Positions 22,471 through 34,855 of a stretch of DNA of 64,000 nucleotides are shown in pieces; positions within the stretch are counted from its first letter, which is position 1, and every line of letters begins with the position of its first letter. The stretch covers positions 80,712,123 through 80,776,122 of the forward strand of contig OY720636.1 of NCBI GenBank assembly GCA_963169105.1, in the 5' to 3' direction. The notes beneath the pieces were generated by a model that saw nothing but the letters and a program-made list of their open reading frames with translations, made no database searches and had not been told where the DNA came from. The position numbers and the translations under genes were made by a program. This DNA is from Ceriagrion tenellum (Eukaryota > Arthropoda > Insecta > Odonata > Coenagrionidae).

Positions 22471-22620
22471 ATAGTATATATTAATTATTTTAAAATACTA
22501 TACCATCTGAGTTATGCCATTTCATGTGCGGAGGCCTTAAGCAGGTAGATACATTCATAGAGACACCGGAGTTACGATTCATGAGTACGGACTCACCAAA
22601 CGTGTGGCTTGTTGTGTTTA

Positions 22621-22737
22621 GTTGGAATAAAATAACTTAGTAATTTTCCACGCGGTTCTTGAAAATGACGCTATTGCGTTGAAACCGCTCGAGGAAAATA
22701 AACCGTGTGGAACATTACTATGTTGCTTATTCCAACC
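22621..22737. repeat. snap-back repeat H5
   Basis: Arms start GTTGGAATAA and end TTATTCCAAC. The centre reads CTTGAAAATGACGC-TATT-GCGTTGAAACC, a clean example of the shared module (stem ACGC/GCGT, then GAAAC). Confidence 0.82.
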
Positions 22738-22930
22738 ATGAAAAAATTCCATAAAGTAAGCCCGTCGACGATTAATTTTATTGTTGTGTTTAATATGTTT
22801 TATTGCTGTGTTTTAATGTTGTTTTAATATGTTGTGTTTGTATATTGCGTAACTAGGAAGGGACGTGGGGCTTTGCGACCAGCTACTTCTTTCCGTGTAA
22901 AATATACGATTTTGTGCCACATTCGAAGAC

Positions 22931-23117
22931 CAAGATCTTCAAGGTTTTTCACAGGGTTGGTCCATTGCCCTAGGACAACAATTTTGCCGGTGTTGCATTA
23001 GACATCTTTAGTTTAATGAAATTCTTTTTTTGACTTGAAGAAGTCGACAGCAACACCGACGAAACTGTTGTCCTAACATATTGGACTAACGCTGTGGAAA
23101 ACCCAGAAGACCTGCAC
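22931..23117. repeat. snap-back repeat H6
   Basis: Arms include GGTTTTTCACAGGGTTGGTC and GGACTAACGCTGTGGAAAAC. On the + strand the module is CTTGAAGAAGTCG...CGACGAAACTG near 23034-23066. Confidence 0.8.
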
Positions 23118-24086
23118 CTTCAAAGTCAAAAGGTCACGGAAGCCATCATACGGATTCCTTAAGGCAGCTCAGTTTCGCACTTCTTTAAAAGAGTATACTC
23201 TCTTCTATTATTTCAACCTCTATTCTGGTAGGGATACCCATCCAAGATCATTGGAAATTCTACCAGCTGATTGGTAGGTTTTTTATCAGGTCTTACTCAA
23301 AATTCCTTATTTCTGATCCACCTTTTACCTTCCCGGGAGTCTTTCCTCGCCGTCAAGTTTATCATTAGTTCTCCCATCCCTTTTTCGTCCAATCTTTTGT
23401 CGTCCAATGTTCTCTTCCTCGCTCTCTTAGCGTTTTCCCTACTATACATTACGGCATATTCAACGTGAACTTACTATAAGGTAGCCAAGTGAGTCAAGAA
23501 AACTTCTGAGTAACACAATTTAATTTATTTAGTTTAAAAATCCTGATTTCGATGATGAAATGAGTAACCCATTGAAAACCGAGATTAAGGTACAATGTGC
23601 ACACATGATTCCATGAATATATTTTGAATGGCCACGTTTGTCCAACCATAGGTCACCATCACTGAAGACATGTCATGGGGGAAACACATCAGGGAAATAA
23701 CTAGTGTAGCTAGGTTAGGTAATAACTAGTTTCACAGGACCTGCCTTTTCGGAATCCTTGCTGATTTTGAATGACCAAGTTCTGACTCCCTTAATACCTC
23801 ATGATTTTGCTGACGAGTCTATGTTCTAAAAATGTTGCAGGAGATGGACATGAGGGAGGAGATGGACGTGAAGGAGCAGTGGAGTGAACGTGCGAGGTTG
23901 AGAATCGAACAGGGACGTGTGCTGAATGGCTGGTGTGGAATCACACCGTACCGCACACCCTGGTGGTGATTGCACAGTACATCGTAAATGCAAATGAAGA
24001 TGAAAGTTTTCACTCTCCTTTTTCTGATATTTAAAATGACATTCCAATGTCAGCACTTAGTCTTTATAGTAGGTTAGTTGACAGGT
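23118..24086. other. spacer with small LINE scraps
   Basis: Bases 23648-23712 encode DMSWGKHIREITSVA, the segment just upstream of the RT C-terminus in sub-family A. Bases 23910-24005 resemble the end of the sub-family D tail. The rest shows no gene. Confidence 0.55.
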
Positions 24087-24806
24087 AGGGAAATTACTAG
24101 TGTAGCAAACCGTAGATTAGAATCCGTAAAAAGGGTTCTAGGCAAATGCGATGAGAGAGTACGCTAAAGAAGCTATTTTACACTTGTCAGGCCTCATTTA
24201 GAATATGCCGCTAGTATATGGGATCCGTACGAGGAAGGTATGATTAAAGAATTAGAGCGCGTGCAAAGGAGATCTGCTAGGTTTGTTAAAGGCCGTTATG
24301 ATAATTGTATGAGTGTTACGAGGTTAATAGAAGAACTAGATTGGGAATTACTATCAGAACGCAGGTTAAAATTTAGGTTAAACCTTTTAAGTAAATTCGA
24401 AACAGAGTTGTTCACAGATGACGTTAGATATATATTGAGAACCCCTGCGTATTATGCTAGGTTTGATCATATAAACAAGATTAGAGAGATAGATTGTCGT
24501 ACCGATAGATTTAAAATGTCATTTTTCCTGCGTACTATAAGAGAGAACAATAGGCAGCGTAGCAAAGGGATAGGTAGGTGAAATATAGTTAGAGTAGTCT
24601 GTAGTGCATGATGCATGTAATAACAACCAGTAATCCATTTCATATTATGTAGATACTAACCATCTAGCTGCGTGTGACCATATTATCTAGAATGTCTCCA
24701 TTAAATATCCTAGTTGCATGTCAACAGTGCATGTTTGGTGATCTTCACCCCCTGCCACACACCCTCGTGGTGGCTCGCAGGGTATCACGTAGATGTAGAT
24801 AGGATC
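24087..24806 (+). mobile_element. CR1-type LINE fragment, sub-family A (A2)
   Basis: Open from about 24170 to 24581 apart from small lesions: LERVQRRSARFVKGRYDN, EELDWELLSERRLKFRLNLL, IDCRTDRFKMSFF, IRENNRQRSKGIGR-stop. The 3' UTR is followed by CCCTGCCACACACCCTCGTG, the GGTGGCTCGCAGGG hairpin and an ACGTAGATGTAGAT tail at 24806. It is 5'-truncated with no catalytic YADD region. Confidence 0.9.
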
Positions 24807-24861
24807 CGACTGCAGCGTCATTTGTATATAACTAACACATCTTGCCTTCAATGAAGGCATA

Positions 24862-25200
24862 ATTGTTCGTTATACTGTCTCTCCCAAAGTCCATCGCAAC
24901 ATCCTCATTTCCGCTACGTGCAATTTCAATTCTTGCCTCTTTTTCATGGGCCACGTCTCGCAATCGTAGATCAAGGCTGGTCTCACGACTGATCTAAAAA
25001 TTCTTCCCTTTGTCCTGTTTCCGATCCGCTTATCGCATAACACCCCGTTTGTCTTTCTCCAGTCCATCAATCCTGATTGAGCCCTGCGATTAACCCCCCT
25101 ATCGATATCTTCACCTTCTGTGATGCACGTCCCAAGGTACTTTAAGTTCTGTGCCCTCGTTAAGCTTACTCCCTGTAATCTCACCTCTCCTAAGGCTCAA
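24862..25200 (-). pseudogene. RTE-like reverse transcriptase C-terminal fragment (R3)
   Basis: An open minus-strand frame (24870-25184) reads NLKYLGTCITEGEDIDRGVN, GLMDWRKTNGVLCDK and YDCETWPMKKRQELKLHVAE-MRMLRW. This is the KYLGSxI...GVLCDK...AEMRMLRW signature of RTE-type LINE proteins. It starts and ends abruptly, with no catalytic domain. A related scrap lies on the + strand at 27380-27640. Confidence 0.85.
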
Positions 25201-27379
25201 GCTTAATTTTACTAAAATTCGAAACTCATGATGACAGCGAGGCATTGAAATTATTTGTACTACTAGAATAAAAGTTTTGTGCCAAAAATAATATGTCATT
25301 TATTCCATATGATTCGATGACCAACTTACGGGGGACACCTTTGTGAACCCCTGTCCTGAATGTCCTTTCAAAACATCTCACAACGTCTCGAAACCGACGG
25401 CTGTTTTTGCTTGGGAATCAATTTTGCAAACGCTTCCTTCGCTCACGTTTGGAAGCGAGACCCATTAATTAGTATGAATTTAGGTTAAAGCCATTTTGGA
25501 GCGATTCGTGATCTTATCTAGATTTCACGACGCTGATTAATGAAAATATCTCCCTCGCTCCGCCTTCTAAAGTTAGCCTTTTCTCGCGGAAAATCAGCCG
25601 GATCAATTAACGATCATTCTCGGAATGATTTAAGTGCACGCGATACGCAGGCGCGACGGGAAGGTTTAAAAGTTGAAACACTATCGCCGAAGAGATTAAT
25701 TAGGATCGAATGGCAATGATTAGTATTTTAACTCCACCAGGTGTACAATAGAGCTATTAAAATGGAAGCATAACTCTCGCGAAGTGTTTCTCGATCAGAT
25801 AGTACTACAGGTATAAATTTTACAGGGCACCAGTATTCCCTCATCAACCCTAGGAGCAGGAAGAACGTTCACGTATGTCCTCGTGCCTCCTGGCCATCCA
25901 GATTATGATCGTACATGTAGGTATTTCAAATTTGCGCTGGAGCAGTACGAAGGCGTACGTTCACGCCTCCCATTTAAGATGCACAGAAACATGTTGTCCC
26001 ATCTATCTTGGTGACTGGTGAGCCCAATTATCACTATAAAGTGTCTTTGAATAGTCCTGCCACCTATTCCATTATTCGACTAACTACGTTCAGCCTTAAG
26101 TATACGTGCATACCTCTTGTAATTGGTTCCATTGACGGAAGTTATGGCATTCTAAGCTGGTTTTAGTCCTGTTCTAAGTTAATATTTTTACTCTTATACC
26201 AGAATATTTAGGATCTTACTCAGTGAATTGGTTGCATTTATTTTGTTTTGTTAGCGTAATTTATTGTAAATAAAATTTGCTTTTTATTTTGTTGACATAA
26301 AATACTTTTATTTAGTTGATCATATATTAGAATCACGACCGATTTTTATCATAACCTCAAGTTATGCAGTGCGGTAACTAAAGAGCAAACCACAATACAA
26401 TAAAATAAATATCCCTCCACACAACGATTGACACTGTTCTTTACCGTAGAATTTTCGCCACATAAAATGTACCCTTCACTAAACATGGGCTCTGCAGGCT
26501 CATACACTTAAACAGGCCATACACTTTACAATAATTGAGCCACTTCAATGCTTCTTCTTTTCACTTCACAGTACGTCACACCACATTGCACATAAAATCT
26601 TAAAAGTTATACATGCAATCATTTGACTGCTGACCCACACAGGTGGATGCCGTATTCCTAGCCAGCTATCCCTCGAATATGCCCCGCGTTGCAATCTGCG
26701 ACTCCTCCTCGTTCCTGTGGTCTCCCCGTCCTAATTTGAAGTTTCCTGATTCTAGCCAGCGCACTTGGTGCCTTTCTGATCTTCAGTTCCCACAGATCAT
26801 CTCCCTTATGGGAAAACTGATCGATATAGACTGGTGCTTACTTAAACACTGACCCACGGAGACTCTCACTCCTTGAAAGAGACTCTTTTCCGTAAAACTC
26901 TGCCCGACTGAGACTCTCTTGATTAATTTGTTTGGTGGTACCTAGCTGCGGTTGACACATTGTTTCTATACGCTTTTCTAGTGCCCTTAGCTTCTATGAT
27001 CTTACCCCATGGGTGGTAAAATTTTATAATATTCTTTTCTTGCTTTTATTGATTTTTTATCAAACAGACTTGAGTTCGAGGAAATAAAACTATAATCGGA
27101 GGTAATTTAATTTTTTTAAACTCACTCCAGGGGTCAGGGAAAACGAAAAAAACACTCGCTACCCAACGGGTTAAAAGGACCCTGAGCCGAAAGATAAGAT
27201 GAATAAAAAAGTCGTTGAAGTAAAAAATTTGAAAGTAGAAAACACGAGCAAGTGAGTTGCAATCACATGGAATAAATGAAATGGTATTCTTACCACAAAA
27301 CTCTTATTTGAATCGCACAAATAATTTCAATGCCACGTGGTCATCATAAGTTACATAATTAGGGTAAAAATAAGCATGA
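25201..27379. other. 2.2 kb without a recognisable gene
   Basis: Bases 25480-25760 are unique-looking with mixed GC content and could be conserved non-coding DNA. The remainder is AT-rich. The open frame at 26643-26852 has no family features. Confidence 0.45.
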
Positions 27380-27640
27380 TCTGTGGGAGAGGTGAGAATA
27401 TGCGGAGTAAGCTCTACGAGGACACAGAACTTCAACAACCTTGGGTCATGCATCACAGAAGACGAAGATCTCGATAGGGAGATTAACCACAGGGATCGAT
27501 CAGGATGGATGAACTGGAGAAAGACAACCGGGATTTTATGCGATGAACGGATCGGAAAAGGAATAAATGCAAGGATTTTAAAATCATTCGAAGACGAACT
27601 CTAATATACAGTAGCGAGTCATGGCACATGAAGAAGGGCT
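27380..27640 (+). pseudogene. RTE-like reverse transcriptase fragment (R4)
   Basis: Reads TRTQNFNNLGSCITEDEDL and NWRKTTGILCDERIGKG, homologous in order to 24862-25200. Then it is frame-broken. Confidence 0.78.
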
Positions 27641-27660
27641 CTGCGGGGCACACCCACACT

Positions 27661-27857
27661 TTTTAATTTATTTATTTTATTTATACTCGCACCCACAACA
27701 ACACAAAAAAGGCCTATTACATCGGGTGATTAACAATTAACAATAGACGAATCACCAACACCTATGTCCTGAGTAGTGAAAAACCACCCAGGCGGGACTC
27801 GAACCCGCGACCCTCAGACTGACAGGCGAGGACTTAACCCCACCGCCACCGGGGCCG
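27661..27857 (-). mobile_element. tRNA-derived SINE
   Basis: On the minus strand the head is GGCCCCGGTGGCGGTGGGGT (A-box-like), then CTCGCCTGTCAGTCTGAGG and a perfect B box in GCGGGTTCGAGTCCCGC. About 120 bases of unrelated body follow, ending in an AAATAAAATAAATAAATT tail. This head-body-A-rich-tail layout is typical of Pol III SINEs. TTTTTA on both sides is a possible short target duplication. Confidence 0.85.
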
Positions 27858-27949
27858 ATTTTTACGAGGAAAATAACCGCCATGTTTTTGGCAAATGAAT
27901 GGAATATCATGGTAAGCAGTAAGCGTGAGAATATTTTGTTGCCATTAGA

Positions 27950-28024
27950 AAAATGATGCGTTTGTCTTTGAAATCAGCCCAAAATCACCGAATCACACGA
28001 AAAGTGATATCTCGCCCAAACTGC
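27950..28024 (-). mobile_element. M1 MITE terminal fragment (diverged)
   Basis: AGTGATATCTCGCCCAAACT GCCCTAA is the reverse of the M1 end; upstream similarity decays within about 75 bp. Confidence 0.5.
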
Positions 28025-28378
28025 CCTAAGCGTTCTGTCTGTTCAGAGATGAGTAGCCGAGGCTTGACTCCTCCATTAATAAATGAATCCTTACATCTTC
28101 CAATCGAACGATGCACAGGAATCCAGTGACAGGAGTGAGGATCAGAACTAAAATATGAATGGACCTATTTCTATCTCCGCGACAATAGGTCATGGGAGAT
28201 AAACAACTGAAAGGTCACCGCTTATGTTCTCCAAAATATAGTTCCCCTTTCCCTTCATCCGTTTGTATTGGTGTTCTCAAACCTGCCCACGATTGATCGC
28301 CAACTTAAGTGTCAAGCGTCCATTGTAGGTCTCTTGATGGCAATTGCTGGGGGAAATAGGGTACTGTAATTAAATTCT
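28025..28378. other. no gene recognised
   Basis: Spacer of about 350 bp without identifiable structure. Confidence 0.5.
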
Positions 28379-29050
28379 TTGACTCAGAGTAGTTGGCAGA
28401 TGGAACTAAACATAAAAAAGTGCGTAGCAGTCAGCTTTTGGAAAAAGAAAAATAGGCCAGGTAGGGCTTACAGAATTAAAAATACGGAAATTATTCACGC
28501 CGAGTCTGTTAAGTACTTAGGGGTCACAATTACTCACGACCTATCTTGGAGAAAACATATTAGGGAAATATGCGGTCAAGCATATAGAAAGCTAGGCTTT
28601 ATCAAGAGAGTACTCGGAAAATGTGATGAGAAAGTGAAAGAACGTTGTTATTTTTCAATCGTTAGGCCTCATCTGGAATATGCTGTTAGTGTATGGGATC
28701 CATACGAAACGGGGTTGATATCAGAGTTAGATCGCGTACAGCGAAGAGGAGCTAGGTTTGTGAAACGACGCTACGATAAGTTGGCTAGTGTGTCTGGACT
28801 GTTAGAAGATTTAGGATGGGAATCGCTATCACAGCGTAGATTAAATTATAGACTTAACCTCCTAACTAAATTCCAGGAAAATCATTTCTCTGACGACGTA
28901 AAAAACATACTATTAAATCCTTCGTACTACGGCAGATTAGATCGTGCCAATAAAATTAGAGAGATAGACTGTAGAACCGATAGGTATAAAATGTCATTTT
29001 TTCCGCGTACCATTCGGGACCATAACAGCTGCGATCGTCGTCATGAATAG
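28379..29050 (+). pseudogene. CR1-type reverse transcriptase C-terminal frame
   Basis: Uninterrupted from WQMELNIKK to the natural stop after CDRRHE. It looks recently inserted. Compare copy C2 at 45085-45822, which carries a one-base frameshift near its start. No promoter or start context is seen, so expression as a host protein is unlikely. Confidence 0.85.
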
Positions 29051-29372
29051 TTCGAGTATTGACAATAGGCAGGCAGTAAATCTTTCTCATTACATTCTCT
29101 ACTCTCTTATTTATGCATGATGTAAATATTGATGTTCTTATTTATGCATGATATTTTGAATCTGTAGTAGTAGTCTTTGTATCCCTTGCATGTTGGAACG
29201 ATTGACGATAGAATGTTTGTTGGTTATTAGATTTTTAATTGGCGCTTTGCACGTGTGGTACGCGGGTTTTAATGTAATGTCGGTGTTCTACCATATCATT
29301 CATGCATGCCTGGTGCGAAAGCACCCCCTGCCACACACCCTTTGGGTGGCTTGCAGGGTATGACGTACATGT
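28379..29372 (+). mobile_element. CR1-type LINE fragment, sub-family C (C1)
   Basis: The longest LINE coding remnant in the window. The frame at 28379-29050 (about 223 codons) covers WQMELNIKKC (end of the RT palm), VKYLGVTITHDLSW, HIREICGQAYRKLGFIKRVL, VRPHLEYAVSVWDPYETG, DRVQRRGARFV and REIDCRTDRYKMSFFPR, then the stop. The 3' UTR ends in a CCCTGCCACACACCC/GGGTGGCTTGCAGGG hairpin and a short GTACATGTAG tail. Endonuclease and catalytic residues are missing through 5' truncation. Confidence 0.92.
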
Positions 29373-29442
29373 AGTTGTCCTCTGCACATCTTCTTCTATC
29401 GAAAAAAAATTAATTTACATTATGCAGATTGGCATATCTATG

Positions 29443-29816
29443 CATCAACTATTCAGATTTGTGACATTGGTAAATATCGGTGAAATTCTTTCGGCTGTTC
29501 ACTTCGGGTTTAATATTTGGCTGAAATCAATAATGGAAATGACTTAGTAACTTTTCACAGATATTTTTACTTGTATGACGGGTTTCGTTTCGTAGGCAAC
29601 ATCTTCAGGTGTGGAGTTAAAAAGGATGTTGCATAGGCAACATCTTCAGGTTGAAGATGTTGCCTATGCAACGAAACCTGTCGTAAAAATAAAAATGTCT
29701 GTGAAAAGTTACTAAGTCATTTTCATTATTGATTTCTGCCAAATATAAAACCCGAAGTGAAAAGCCGAAAGGATTTCACCGATATTTACCAATGTCACAA
29801 ATCTGAATAGTTGATG
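29443..29816. repeat. snap-back repeat H7 (~170-bp arms)
   Basis: From GCATCAACTATTCAGATTTG to its complement. The core is doubled: CATCTTCAGG, then TTGAAGATGTTGC-CTAT-GCAACGAAACC. A partial extra copy of the outer arm follows at 29821-29872. Confidence 0.85.
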
Positions 29817-29906
29817 TATTTCTGTATTGATGTAAATCTGAATAGTCATTTTCATTATTGATTTCATAATAGATTTTTACGAAGTTAAGCCCGAGACCAT
29901 CGAAAT

Positions 29907-29983
29907 ATTTGGCTGCTGCCAACGTTACGATAGAATACTTTTCCGTCATTATCAGGGAAATGAAACGTTAGCTGCAGCCAAAT
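29907..29983. repeat. small inverted repeat
   Basis: ATTTGGCTGCTGCCAACGTT and AACGTTAGCTGCAGCCAAAT form 20-bp arms (one mismatch) around a 37-bp loop. Confidence 0.75.
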
Positions 29984-30044
29984 ACTAAACCCGGTGTTAA
30001 ACCCGAGATAATTTCACGCGCATTAATCGACGAGAAATTTCCAA

Positions 30045-30092
30045 ATGTTTTATTTGAAAATATTTCCAATGTTTTATTTGAAAATATTTCCT
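30045..30092 (+). repeat. tandem duplication, 2 x 24 bp
   Basis: AATGTTTTATTTGAAAATAT TTCC repeated exactly twice. Confidence 0.9.
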
Positions 30093-30292
30093 TGCGTTGA
30101 AGGTTACGCATATTGGACCAGACCATACATGAACGACGATGGCTGGAACAGCGCGCGTCGTCGAAACTTCTACAGGTGGCAAACTGTAGGTATGAGCGCG
30201 ACGGATCCCAGCGCGCCGCCGTTTGTCCATCAGCTCGGACCGCCCGTATGGTAATTTAGCAGAGTCAGTTGAGTAATTAGGTGTGACCCTTA

Positions 30293-30645
30293 AGCCCCGT
30301 TCACAACAACTTAACTTGACTTAACTTGGCTTAACTTGGCGCGACTTAGGAGTTGAGTCCGTGAGGAAGCAACACACTGGTTCACAACAACTTAAAGTGG
30401 CTTAACTCGACTTGTCGTAGTCTTGGAGTTGAGCATTTCTCAACTTTCTCTTAATTCTAGCCAATAGCAAGGCCTGGTTTACTATCGATAGTGCAGAAGT
30501 AATCAATTGCTACTATCGATATAGGATACCTTGGCCACGCTGTTTGTGTTGTATGAGGAGGCTTGCTGTGATTGGTTGGAAATTTCAGGCCCCGATTGGC
30601 ACTCGGGAACAGCTTAAGCCAAGTTAAGTTGTTATGAACGGGGCT
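30293..30645. mobile_element. 353-bp MITE, Harbinger-like (TTA target)
   Basis: Starts AGCCCCGTTCACAACAAC and ends GTTATGAACGGGGCT, flanked by TTA at 30290-30292 and 30646-30648. Just inside the TIR are tandem TTAACTTGACTTAACTTGG repeats. No coding capacity. Confidence 0.88.
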
Positions 30646-30689
30646 TTACTCAGGACTTTTCCTGGGGGAGGGGAGGGAGCACATACCGT

Positions 30690-32073
30690 AAACTTGTGGA
30701 GAGGCAAGTCGTAAATTGGGATTTTTTTCAAAGAATACTAGGAAAATGAGGCGAGAAAGTAAAGGAGCGATGTAATTGTTCTCAAGTGGGACCTCACTTG
30801 GTATACGCCGCTAGTATATGGGATCCTGAAGAAGTAGGACTAGTTTCAGATATAGATCGAATACAGCATCGACACCGAGCTGCGAGATTTGTTAAAAATT
30901 GTTACGATAAACATGGCAGGGTGAGTGAATTGTTGAGGTAATAGGGTGGAAACCTCTATCCAATCGAAGGGAAAAATATTGATAAAATCTTTTCCGAATG
31001 TTTAATGTAGCTTATTTTTTGACGGAGGGATATTTGGCTAGAGCCAAAATATATTGTTATAAAAGATTACAGGCATAAGGTTAAGGAAATAGACTGCAGA
31101 ACTAGACTTGGAATATCATTCTTTTCACGTATAGGTATACAACAAGGGTCTACAACAGTTGTGATAGATCAGTTCTAGCATACTTTGACCCTCACCAAGT
31201 AATGTAGATTTTGTACTTGGGCTAAATACCTTACCATCATTATTAGGAACTTAACGCGCATGAAATTTCCGGTACAATTTAGTACCTTGTAGGACTACCG
31301 TATTTCACCGCATACCTAATCGTCGCAGATTTCATGCCAATTTATTTCCCTAAAAAGTGGGGCGCGACCATTATGAGGGGAAATAAAATAAATAAAATTG
31401 CGCCGGTATTAGTTATAGATAGGTCATTTATTACGCAATTAACTGCCTCTATTGCAAAGCTAGGATCTCATGAATGGTAGGCCTACATTAATTACAATGC
31501 ATTAAAATTTAAGACTACAAATCGACACTATTTTCTTCCTATTTAGTGATTAGTTTTAGAATATATAAAAACCGAAAATTCATGAGACGAAAGTGTACCC
31601 AACTAGCCCCGATCTCCACTACTCTGTATTTGTGAATGGCAGGTAGAGTGAAAAATTTGACAAATTTTTCCATTTACAGCAAGTTTCGTGACGAACAGAA
31701 GTAACATGCGACGATTATGCGAAGAAAAGTTGTTAACTTTTGGACTGAAAAATTAGGGTGCGACGATTATGCGATGGCGACGATTATGCGGTGAAATACG
31801 GTGTTTATCTACCGCATTTATTATAATAACCGGTAGTCATATTTTAAGTGGTGTACAGAATTGTAGCATGTTCGTCTACGTAGCAATCTCCCAGTTTCTG
31901 GTCTGACCGCGCATTTTTTTTTAAATCCTGACTCCTTTGGCCTGCGCCTAGCGGCTGATGGAAAGTTGCGCGGTTCAGATTTGACCTGGGATGAGTGCTG
32001 CGCACCTGGTATGGAATCATTTCATGTCCCACTGCCTAGTGGTAGTTTTCACGATATTTCATAGATGCAGATG
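30690..32073 (+). mobile_element. CR1-type LINE fragment, sub-family D (D2), split
   Basis: Heavily decayed coding part with stops throughout (GCCGCTAGTATATGGGATCC region, IGWKPLSNRREKY). The 3' UTR is interrupted at 31298-31801 by another element and resumes with TAGCAATCTCCCAGTTTCTG, GGTATGGAATCATTTC and ATAGATGCAGATGCAG. Order matches D1. Confidence 0.75.
31298..31801. mobile_element. 504-bp TIR element in LINE D2
   Basis: Ends CCGTATTTCACCGCATA (then CCT) AATCGTCGC and its complement CGACGATTATGCGGTGAAATA. The interior repeats GCGACGATTATGCG several times. No clear target duplication and no transposase. Comparison with D1 (uninterrupted near 15060) confirms it is an insertion. Confidence 0.8.
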
Positions 32074-33057
32074 CAGTGAGTCACGCCGGGAGGGAAGGCC
32101 AAAGTATGACGACCCCGAACGATTCTGAATTTGAATGCGATTCTCTCTCTCTCTCTTTTTCCACTTCGTCTCGCCTTGTTGCTTCGCATTCTCACTTTCC
32201 CGTGACGAGGAAGGAATTCAAGAGGAAGTAAGAGGAAGGGAGCGGAACATGTCTCGTCTGTTGCAAAGAGGATTCGCGGTCTCTTTGCTTTATAAGTTAA
32301 AACTAGAGCCCTTTAAGGGAAACTTATGTATTAAACGGAGAATGGCGAAGTTGCCTTGTTATCACCCGAGCATTCGCTATCCGTATCAATTCATGATAGC
32401 ATGTGTTCTGGGGGATTCGCAAGACGGTCATATATGCGTGAACGGGCGTCAAGTAGACCTTATCAATTGTGCGCTCCAAGCACCTATCGTACACTTCTGG
32501 AAAAAATTTTGCTGTTAGATACCTCCTCTTTCCTGATGATATCATCGGGCATGGAATGCTCGTCACAAAGAATTTTCCTCAGTTTTAACTCGAAAGAGAT
32601 CATTCGTATTCCTCGTTCTCAGGTTTCCGCGGAGCTGGAATGATAATTTCTGCATTATTTCAAGTATTTCTTCCACGTCAGATTTTGGGACCAAAAACAA
32701 CTTACGCGGAAGAAATGCCGGAAAAAATACAGAAATTATCATACGCATACTTTTCTAAAAATTTCTTCCGTTCAGCGAGTCAACGGGTACAGAAAAAGAC
32801 GACCAGGGTAGGAAAACATTATCTTATGCACTTTTATACGCATTTCAATTTTCTAAGAGGAAAAAATGAATTATTACATTTCATGGATGATAATATCATT
32901 CCTTTCACTATTAATTTCCGATAACTATCCTAGGAAAAACCTTAAAAAAGCCTGTAATTTCACGATATTTCGTTTTACATCGGCCTTTTATCACACCTCT
33001 TCAAGGTAGTGCCATGGGTGGAGTACGAGTGGCGCTCGTAGTACGACAGAATTCCGC
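32074..33057. other. no gene recognised
   Basis: A 127-codon frame at 32135-32518 shows no family, and start/splice context is unconvincing. A pair of similar sub-segments (AAATTTCTTC..., TTTTCTGCATTATT...) at 32560-32760 hints at an old repeat. Confidence 0.4.
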
Positions 33058-34071
33058 GTCCTACCTTCCGTGCAGCCCCACACAGCAGAGAATATTCTAG
33101 TAATATCCTATTTTGATTCTCAATACACCTATTTGGTTCCAGGGACGTTGGGATCATTATAGAATATTCGTAGAATGTTCTCAAATGAATCGCATTTGAA
33201 TATCCTTCTGCGAACATTCCTAGGATATTCCAGGAATATTAAACCATGGCTTTAGTCATTATATACCCTTGCGAACCATAGTGGGATGTCCCTGGAATAT
33301 TCTTTAAAGTCGGCGTAGGAGTTTTGAGAACCGAACGAATACACGACCCAGTGCGCCATCTCGTCCTATCTCATTTCCCGTGTTGGACTACTCTTTTGGT
33401 CTACCGTAGTTACTCCAACTAACTTTTGACCCTGCCTTCTTTGACTTGTAAATTTGAAACATATTTTGTCCCGGTCCGAGAAGAAAGGAAACAGGCTTAA
33501 CTTATCGCAACATACATTAGCTGTGGCTATTTTATCATATTCTGCCGCATCGAATCTGCTGTCAAAATATATAGCATATTAACGATTTTGTCAAGGCGAG
33601 TAAAAATGTCTAGAAATATCATATACTACTACTTTTTTGCCATAAATATCATATTTACGTTAGTTCAGTTGGTTAGAGCGTCGTGCTACTAACGCATAGG
33701 TTGCGGATTCGATCCCCCCATGGGCCAACTTTTTTCTTCCCTTTTCTGACGAATTGTTATGAGTTAGTGTCCTTACTTTTCAAAAAGAAAAGAGTATAAA
33801 AATTTCTTTGATGAAAATGTTACCCTAAATATTCCTTATATTTAAATATCCCAGGAGTATCCCAGGAAAATCCTCCAGGAATATCCCGCAGGAATATTCC
33901 TAGCATATGCTACAGGGTGGACATAAGGAATATACTGGGAATATTCCTGGTATATTCTGAGAACTTTGAGAGTAGGTATGCTTGGAACAGTCCAATATCC
34001 CTGTGAGAATATTCCAGGAATATCCTTGGCATATACCTCTGCTACGTGAGGCAACACATGCACGGTGAATA
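33058..34071. repeat. element packed with AATATTCC palindromic words
   Basis: Two clusters (about 33080-33310 and 33829-34055) are made of variants of GGAATATTCC / CCAGGAATATCC in both orientations. They enclose ordinary sequence that carries the tRNA-Ile-like copy. The outer borders are weakly inverted (CCGTGCAGCCCCACACAGCAGAG versus a related complement near 34030-34070), suggesting an old TIR element. Confidence 0.6.
33654..33727 (+). pseudogene. tRNA-Ile-derived pseudogene
   Basis: TAGTTCAGTTGGTTAGAGCG, loop CTACTAA and GGATTCGATCCCCCCATGGG are recognisably isoleucine tRNA. The 5' acceptor strand (expected GGCCCAT) is replaced by unrelated bases. The anticodon stem has two mismatches and the anticodon reads ACT instead of AAT. 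Not a functional tRNA. Confidence 0.85.
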
Positions 34072-34124
34072 AGGGAAGTTTCACCGGCGCGAGGCAAACG
34101 AACACAACATCTGACGATCGGATA

Positions 34125-34855
34125 TCTACATCTACGTGATACCCTGCGAGCTACCACGAGGGTGTGTGGCAGGGGGTGAAGATCACCAAAGATGCACTAT
34201 TGACATGCAAGTAGGATATTTAAGGGAGATATGCTAGATAATAGGGTCACATGGAGCTAGATGGTTAATATCTACATAATAAGAAAGGGATTATTGGTTC
34301 TTATTACATGCATCATGCACTACAGACTACTCGAACTATATTTCACCTACCTATCCCTTTGCTACGCTGCCTATTGTTCTCTCTTATGGTACGCGGGAAA
34401 AATGACATTTTAAATCTATCGGTACGACAATCTATATCTCTAATCTTGTTAATATGATCAAACCTAGCATAATACGCAGGGGTTCTCAATATATATCAAA
34501 CGTCATCTGTGAACAAATCGGTTTCGAATTTACTTAAAAGGTTTAACCTAAATTTTAACCTGCGTTCTGATAGTAATTCCCATCCTAGTTCTTCTATTAA
34601 ATTCGTAACACTTATACAATTATCATAACGGCCTTTAACAAACCTAGCGGATCTCCTTTGCACGCGCTCTAATTCTTTTATCAAACCTTCCTCCTACGGA
34701 TCCCATATACTAGCGGCATATTCTAAATGAGGCCTGACCAGTGTAAAATAGCTTCTTTCTCGTACTCTCTCATCGCATTTGCCTAGAACCCTTTTTTAGA
34801 ATCCTAATCTACGGCTTGCTACACTAGTTACTTCCCTGATGTGTTTCTCTCATGT
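34125..34855 (-). mobile_element. CR1-type LINE fragment, sub-family A (A3)
   Basis: Tail at 34125 (TCTACATCTACGTGATACCC). The coding region to about 34850 includes KHIREVTSVA-like sequence, RVLGKCDERVRERSYFTLVR, a stop where WDPY normally continues, then ELERVQRRSARFVKGRYDN. It has several stops (for example after FTDDV). Confidence 0.88.

Noticed and set aside
32135..32518. 127-codon + strand frame with a hydrophobic start resembling a signal peptide
   Set aside because: The hydrophobic stretch comes from a TCTCTC/TTTT run; the rest shows no family and no exon borders.
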